Below the pieces are notes generated by a model, which saw only the letters and a list, made by a program, of their open reading frames with translations, searched no databases and had not been told where the DNA came from. From the NCBI RefSeq assembly GCF_900764565.1, contig NZ_CAAFOM010000162.1, forward strand, positions 1 to 9,614: DNA of 9,614 bases. The letters are read 5' to 3'. Source of the stretch: an uncultured Catenibacterium sp. GTDB lineage: Bacteria; Bacillota_I; Bacilli_A; Erysipelotrichales; Coprobacillaceae. The translations under genes were made by a program, and so were the position numbers. Shown in pieces: positions 6,305-9,614 of this stretch; within the stretch, counting starts at the first letter, position 1, and every line of letters begins with the position of its first letter.

Positions 6305-6949
6305 ATGAAGAAGTATATTGTAATGGATAGTGAATATTGTAGTATGGGTAGATGGATTTCTGTTATTGTAGGTAAAAAGTTAGGAATGAAATTATATGAA
6401 GGAAAAGATCTTGTAAAACTAGCTGATGAAGAGTGGCTTACTGAAGAATATTTAAAGGATTTTGATAATAGAATTGCGGATATGTCTTTAGAAGAAGTAA
6501 AAGCAAGCGATGAAATTAAAAAGGTTCACCAGGCTTTATCTAAAGCTATTTTAAAGGCTGTAGAAAATGGTCCATGTATTATTCATGAAAGAGCAGCAGG
6601 TGAGGTGTTAGAAGGACAAGAAGATTGTTTAAAGGTGCTCTTATATAATACTTCAATGGAACACCGCATTCCTCGTGCAATTGCAGATAAAACATATGAT
6701 TTAGAAGGATTAGAACATGATGAATTAGTCAATTTTATTCATCGTGAAGATCATAAGCGTAAGGTTTATCGTGATGCTGTTTCAAATCATTTATGGGGTG
6801 AAAAGGAAAGTTATGATATATGTTTAGATAGTGATGTTTTATCTAGAGAGAAGTGTGCAGAAGTATTAATTGAAGCTGCTTCAGATTGTAAACTTGATTT
6901 AGAGGAATGTGCTCAAATTATTAAAAGCTCTTTTGACTGGACAAGATAA
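6305..6949 (+). CDS. Cytidylate kinase-like family protein with altered P-loop
   Basis: A 214-aa protein resembling the cytidylate kinase-like (AAA_26) family: N-terminal nucleotide-binding segment KKYIVMDSEYCSMGRWIS (2-19), PCIIHERAAGEVL (90-102, matching the family's PCxIxGRxA strand), and HREDHKRKVYRDAVSNHLWG followed by YDICLDSD (147-177). Family members usually have a P-loop of the GSGGRxIG type; here the corresponding residues are CSMGRWIS (12-19), so glycines normally contacting phosphate are missing and nucleotide binding is uncertain. The canonical cytidylate kinase role in pyrimidine metabolism is unlikely. It begins one base after the glucosidase stop, with AGGAGG (6290-6295) inside that gene, and is followed 13 nt later by the first CHR transporter gene. 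Its role in this operon is unknown. Confidence 0.72.
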   Translation: MKKYIVMDSEYCSMGRWISVIVGKKLGMKLYEGKDLVKLADEEWLTEEYLKDFDNRIADMSLEEVKASDEIKKVHQALSKAILKAVENGPCIIHERAAGEVLEGQEDCLKVLLYNTSMEHRIPRAIADKTYDLEGLEHDELVNFIHREDHKRKVYRDAVSNHLWGEKESYDICLDSDVLSREKCAEVLIEAASDCKLDLEECAQIIKSSFDWTR

Positions 6950-6962
6950 GAGGTAACGAGAG

Positions 6963-7517
6963 ATGATCAAGAAACTTTGGAAATTATTTTATTCAATGGT
7001 CTATCTCAGTACTTTTACTTTTGGTGGTGGCTATGTCATTGTCACATTGATGCAGAAGAAGTTTGTAGATGAGTATCATTGGATCAATCGAGATGAAATG
7101 TTGGATTTAGTTGCCATTGCACAATCAGCACCTGGTGCTATCGCAGTAAATGGTGCTATTGTAGTAGGATATAAGATTGCTGGTGTTTTAGGTATTATAG
7201 TAAGTGTCATTGCGACCGTTCTTCCACCATTTATTATTATTTCTGTTGTATCTGTATTCTATTCTATTTTTAAAGAAAATTTAATTGTGCATTATATGCT
7301 TGATGGTATGCAGTCAGGTGTCGGTGCAGTGATTGGTGTTGTCGTTGTAGAGATGGCATTAGGGATTTTTAAAGAAAAGAATATAGGTTATTATTTGATT
7401 ATGTTTGGCGCTTTTATCGCCAATTATTTCTTCAATGTAAATGTTGTATTGATCATTTTGACATGTATAGTGATAGGTATTATTTATTCTTTATATGAAA
7501 GGAGACTCCAGCAATGA
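6963..7517 (+). CDS. Chromate transporter family protein, first CHR half
   Basis: A 184-aa integral membrane protein consisting of one CHR domain. The signatures are FTFGGGYVIVTLM (18-30) and APGAIAVNGAIVVGYKIAG (56-74) followed by the LPP turn near 87-89; hydrophobic segments run to the C-terminus. Short CHR proteins are normally encoded as adjacent pairs that assemble as inverted halves, and this gene is directly followed by its partner. Known members expel chromate or carry other oxyanions, but most genomic members have no tested substrate. In this copy the usual PGP of the second signature is PGA. An AGAGGT site lies 8 nt before the ATG. The gene is third in the glucosidase operon and overlaps the next gene by 4 bp (ATGA). 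Confidence 0.9.
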   Translation: MIKKLWKLFYSMVYLSTFTFGGGYVIVTLMQKKFVDEYHWINRDEMLDLVAIAQSAPGAIAVNGAIVVGYKIAGVLGIIVSVIATVLPPFIIISVVSVFYSIFKENLIVHYMLDGMQSGVGAVIGVVVVEMALGIFKEKNIGYYLIMFGAFIANYFFNVNVVLIILTCIVIGIIYSLYERRLQQ

Positions 7518-8074
7518 TCTATTTACAATTATTTTTAAGTTTTCTGCAGATTGGAGCTTTTAGTTTTGGTGGTGGTTATGCTGCAATGCCTTTGATTCAA
7601 AGTCAGATTGTTGATTTACATCATTGGTTAGATTTTAAAGAATTCACAGATCTAATCACTATATCACAAATGACACCTGGCCCTATTGCGATTAATTCAG
7701 CTACTTTTGTAGGAACTAAGATTGCTGGTATTCCTGGTGCCATTGCAGCAACAATCGGCTGCATTCTCCCTTCTTGTATACTAGTAACTATCATTGCATA
7801 TTTTTATCTTAAATATCGTCATTTGCGTTTCTTACAGAATATTCTGAATTACTTGAGACCAGCTGTTGTTGCACTAATTGCAACCGCTGGTGTGACCATT
7901 ATGATTTCAGCATTATTTGGTAGTGAAGCAGCAATCATATTAAATAACTTACGTATTCATCAATTCATTATATTTCTATTTTGTGTATTTATGCTCTGGT
8001 ATAAGAAATCCAATCCTATATTTGTAATGATTCTTTCTGGAATTATTAATGTTATTTATCAGATTATTATCTAA
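7514..8074 (+). CDS. Chromate transporter family protein, second CHR half
   Basis: A 186-aa membrane protein with a single CHR domain: FSFGGGYAAMPLI (16-28), TPGPIAINSATFVG (54-67), and the conserved GCILPS turn (82-87), with further hydrophobic segments to the end. It retains the PGP and FGGGYAAMP residues that are changed in the first half, so the two proteins are diverged paralogues rather than recent duplicates. An AAAGGAG site (7498-7504) lies inside the upstream gene and the ATG overlaps its stop by 4 bp, giving near-equal translation suited to a heterodimer. The stop codon is embedded in the palindromic terminator that ends the operon. The substrate cannot be inferred; the glucosidase context does not suggest chromate in particular. 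Confidence 0.9.
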   Translation: MIYLQLFLSFLQIGAFSFGGGYAAMPLIQSQIVDLHHWLDFKEFTDLITISQMTPGPIAINSATFVGTKIAGIPGAIAATIGCILPSCILVTIIAYFYLKYRHLRFLQNILNYLRPAVVALIATAGVTIMISALFGSEAAIILNNLRIHQFIIFLFCVFMLWYKKSNPIFVMILSGIINVIYQIII

Positions 8075-8100
8075 AAAAGACTTCAGCTGAAGTCTTTTTT
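8073..8100. terminator. 28-nt perfect palindrome, bidirectional terminator
   Basis: The sequence is a perfect dyad centred at 8086/8087: six A, then GACTTC-AGCT-GAAGTC, then six T. It can form a U-tailed hairpin on either strand. It ends the CHR operon on the + strand, whose stop codon (8072-8074) it includes, and the truncated radical SAM gene on the - strand, whose stop is at 8099-8101. Both flanking reading frames end inside or at its edges. Confidence 0.92.
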
Positions 8101-8374
8101 AATAAAATCTAATTGTATAAAATAGCTTATCTTCTAAAGGAATATAAGAATCTGTCATAGCCCCCATACCAATCATACAGGGTTTTCTTTTCCTTCTTAA
8201 AGAAGTATCTAATAATTCTAATGCATTCTCTTTGACTTCTATATCTTCAAACAAATGATCCATATGATAGCAGTCACTTCTAGAATCACAATAGATGCAT
8301 CCATGTAAACAGCCTCTATAGAGATTCATTCCATTATTAGATGACAAGATACCTTTAACCTTCTTATAATGCAT
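8099..8374 (-). pseudogene. Truncated SPL/Rv2578c-like radical SAM protein (N-terminal part)
   Basis: A 91-aa reading frame matches only the start of a radical SAM protein of the SPL-like group that is normally about 280-300 aa. It carries KVKGILSSNNGMNLYRGC, then the iron-sulfur motif C-x3-C-x2-C (Cys22, Cys26, Cys29 in CLHGCIYC), followed by a family-like segment with RRKRKPCMIGMGAMTDSYIPLE. Homology stops after about residue 83 and the frame ends at the bidirectional terminator; the remaining two thirds, including most of the barrel and the C-terminal region, are absent. The missing part cannot be recovered by frameshift, because the next sequence is the CHR gene. The start and ribosome site (AAAGGAAG upstream) look intact, so a deletion of the 3' part is the simplest explanation. 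It could still be translated into a small Fe-S peptide, but catalytic function is unlikely. Confidence 0.75.
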
Positions 8375-8446
8375 TTTTCTTCCTTTCTAAGCAAATGCGG
8401 CTATTTGTATAATGAATTCTTTTTAAAAAGTTCTTATAATATTGTT

Positions 8447-8518
8447 GGAAAGAGATTTCCCACTCTTTTCTACCCTTCGAGGTCAGCAACCATTCCCTTC
8501 TAAAAGCTGACCTTTTTT
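8447..8518 (+). ncRNA. Candidate small RNA upstream of a + strand terminator
   Basis: No + strand gene lies here, yet a good terminator closes at 8518. A TATAAT at 8435-8440 would place a start at about 8447 (GGAAAG), giving a transcript of roughly 72 nt. The 5' part can fold as GAAAGAG (8448-8454) with CTCTTTT (8463-8469) around a C-rich loop, followed by the terminator hairpin. No good -35 is seen, so promoter support is weak. The interval has no reading frame of useful length. It would run antisense to any - strand transcript crossing the gap between the GTPase and radical SAM genes. Confidence 0.35.
8480..8518 (+). terminator. Orphan + strand terminator in the 8375-8632 gap
   Basis: Perfect 8-bp stem AGGTCAGC (8480-8487) and GCTGACCT (8506-8513), 18-nt loop, T tract 8513-8518. 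It has no T tract on the minus strand, so it works only for + transcripts, although both neighbouring genes are on the - strand. Confidence 0.65.
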
Positions 8519-8575
8519 ATTTATTCTTTACATAGAATTGGTTTAATCATTACCTTCAATCAGTATACTAAAGGT

Positions 8576-8648
8576 GATGAAGATATGTGATCCCCACCAT
8601 ATTCTACAAATATCCGCTTCATCAACTGCCAGCTATGCTGGTTTTTTT
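8576..8648 (+). ncRNA. Second candidate small RNA, antisense to the end of the GTPase gene
   Basis: A second + strand terminator closes at 8648. Upstream, TATACT (8564-8569) with TTGGTT (8539-8544, 19-nt spacing) is a weak promoter candidate. The RNA could fold by pairing TGATGAAG (8575-8582) with CTTCATCA (8617-8624), enclosing a C-rich segment, then the terminator. Its 3' end overlaps the GTPase stop codon antisense. Neither the 5' end nor expression can be established from sequence. Confidence 0.3.
8629..8648 (+). terminator. Second orphan + strand terminator, overlapping the GTPase 3' end
   Basis: Stem CCAGC (8629-8633) and GCTGG (8637-8641) with loop TAT, followed by seven T (8642-8648). 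It overlaps the stop codon of the minus-strand GTPase gene (8633-8635). On the minus strand the hairpin is preceded, not followed, by T-equivalent bases, so it does not terminate the GTPase gene; no minus-strand terminator is visible in the gap. Confidence 0.6.
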
Positions 8649-9568
8649 ATATACTCCTCAATCTTTTCTTTATTCAATGCTTCACCTATCACAATAATGA
8701 TTTCCTGACCTTTCGCAATTGTTTCAGTTGTAATCTGATCTTTTGTTGCATTAAGTTCTATCCATTGGTTATTTTCTGGAATAAAGCCTTTGATTCTAAA
8801 CACTTTACCACATAGAGAATCATTAAAGATAGCATGTGTCGCTTTTGTAAGTTCTTCTTTAGTAATGGGCTGATTCATAAAGAACATTGTAGAGAATGCT
8901 TCTTCTTTCTTAAAGAACATCTTAATAAAGCCTTCCAATTCATAACCTGAATGAAGAATAGACTTAAAGTCATCACCATTGAGTGTTTCTAAATTAAGAC
9001 AGTCTTCTTTATTAAATCTTCTTTTACATTTAATAAGAGACATTGTGTTATTTAAATGTGTGATTGTGTTATTGATTTCTTCTTCTGTTGCTTCACTATA
9101 ACGACTGAGAATAATTTTTCCTGCATCTGCAATCTGACAGCCTAGTAAGTAATCTGATTGCTTAGAGAGGCTGTTTTCTAGTTTAGAATTCACTAACGCA
9201 ATCACATTACCAATTTCATACCATTTATCTAATGGTTCTTCATGAAGGACATCAAAGAATTCATCTACATCATAAATACCTGATGGTTCTACAAGAATTC
9301 TATCAAACCCTCTCATACCCATAGAAATAAGTTTTGTCTTAAAACGACGTCTATGACAGTCTAAATCTCCTCCACCAACAACCATTTCTAGTTCACATTG
9401 GTCACCTAATTCTTCTTCTAATACCATCATATCTACATTAATAGCACCAAAGTCATTTTCTAATATGGCGATATTAAGCCCTTGATCAATTAAATACTGG
9501 GCATATTTTTTAATAAATGTTGTTTTTCCTGATCCTAGGAATCCTGTAATTAAATCTACTTGTACCAT
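8633..9568 (-). CDS. COG0523 (CobW/YciC-like) GTPase, variant metal and G4 motifs
   Basis: A 311-aa protein of the G3E P-loop family that includes metal-insertion GTPases and metallochaperones. The Walker A motif is GFLGSGKTT (9-17), with ENDFG (37-41) after it and RILVEPSGI (90-98) as the Walker B region. A CobW_C-like domain occupies roughly 220-300 (AFSTMFFMNQPITKEEL, VFRIKGFI). The metal-binding CxCC that usually follows is replaced by DLDC (68-71) and then His72, so only the last cysteine remains. The G4 motif NKxD also appears lost, with SRYS at the expected place in KIILSRYSEA. It therefore probably binds metal or nucleotide differently from ZigA/YciC proteins. ATG 9568 follows GAGGTGG; a consensus promoter is just upstream. 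No zinc-type operator is recognised. Confidence 0.85.
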   Translation of the reverse strand: MVQVDLITGFLGSGKTTFIKKYAQYLIDQGLNIAILENDFGAINVDMMVLEEELGDQCELEMVVGGGDLDCHRRRFKTKLISMGMRGFDRILVEPSGIYDVDEFFDVLHEEPLDKWYEIGNVIALVNSKLENSLSKQSDYLLGCQIADAGKIILSRYSEATEEEINNTITHLNNTMSLIKCKRRFNKEDCLNLETLNGDDFKSILHSGYELEGFIKMFFKKEEAFSTMFFMNQPITKEELTKATHAIFNDSLCGKVFRIKGFIPENNQWIELNATKDQITTETIAKGQEIIIVIGEALNKEKIEEYIKKPA

Positions 9569-9586
9569 AATCCACCTCTGATTTTT

Positions 9587-9614
9587 ATTATAATTTGATA
9601 ACGTGTTTTGTCAA
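9587..9614 (-). promoter_or_regulatory. Consensus sigma-A promoter of the COG0523 GTPase gene
   Basis: On the minus strand a perfect TTGACA (9614-9609) and a perfect TATAAT (9592-9587) are spaced by 16 nt. Transcription would start around 9580, so the leader is short, near 12 nt, and begins at or next to the GAGGTGG ribosome site. The window ends at the -35 box, so upstream operator sites cannot be examined. Confidence 0.75.

Noticed and set aside
8577..8708. Possible 43-codon + strand peptide starting MKICDPHH, and an ATG-TGA start-stop at 8585-8590
   Set aside because: The ribosome site AAAGG is only 2 nt from the first ATG, the frame runs through the 8629-8648 terminator and then antisense to the GTPase gene. 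The start-stop is probably chance.

Overview
The window looks like a chromosomal segment of a low-GC Gram-positive bacterium. The evidence is AT-rich coding sequence, AGGAGG-type ribosome binding sites, sigma-A-like promoters and U-tailed hairpin terminators. Gene content (peroxiredoxin, YaaA, RpiR regulator with a GH1 6-phospho-beta-glucosidase, COG0523 GTPase) would suit a gut Firmicute, possibly of the Erysipelotrichia, but that placement is a guess from overall character and was not tested.

Layout. Positions 3-531 hold six tightly packed tRNA genes on the + strand (Leu-UAA, Pro-UGG, Ala-UGC, Asp-GUC, Phe-GAA, Ser-UGA), all with encoded CCA, closed by a terminator at 544-570. A GlpF-type aquaglyceroporin (796-1527) lies on the - strand behind a perfect-consensus promoter with a possible CcpA site. 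A divergent + strand operon follows: thiol peroxidase bcp/PrxQ, peroxide-stress protein yaaA (4-bp overlap), a CapA-like lipoprotein (8-bp overlap) and an RpiR/SIS regulator. A terminator at 4826-4862 separates it from a second + strand operon whose promoter is partly buried in that terminator: GH1 6-phospho-beta-glucosidase, a cytidylate-kinase-like protein with an altered P-loop, and a translationally coupled pair of short CHR (chromate-family) transporters. It ends at a 28-nt perfect palindromic, bidirectional terminator.

The right end is on the - strand: a radical SAM gene cut to its first 91 codons, a 258-bp gap, and a complete COG0523 GTPase with a variant metal motif and a degenerate G4 motif, driven by a consensus promoter at the right edge. 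The gap contains two + strand hairpin-plus-T-tract terminators although no + strand gene is there; they may mark one or two small RNAs.

How the parts may work together: bcp and yaaA form a compact peroxide-defence unit. The RpiR regulator sits next to the beta-glucoside operon and two copies of a CAACACC(G/A)TTG element lie between them, which suggests local control. No PTS permease is visible for the phospho-glucosidase, and why CHR transporters share its operon is unknown. The most noteworthy leads are the orphan terminators/small RNA candidates, the variant COG0523 GTPase, and the glucosidase-kinase-like-CHR operon.
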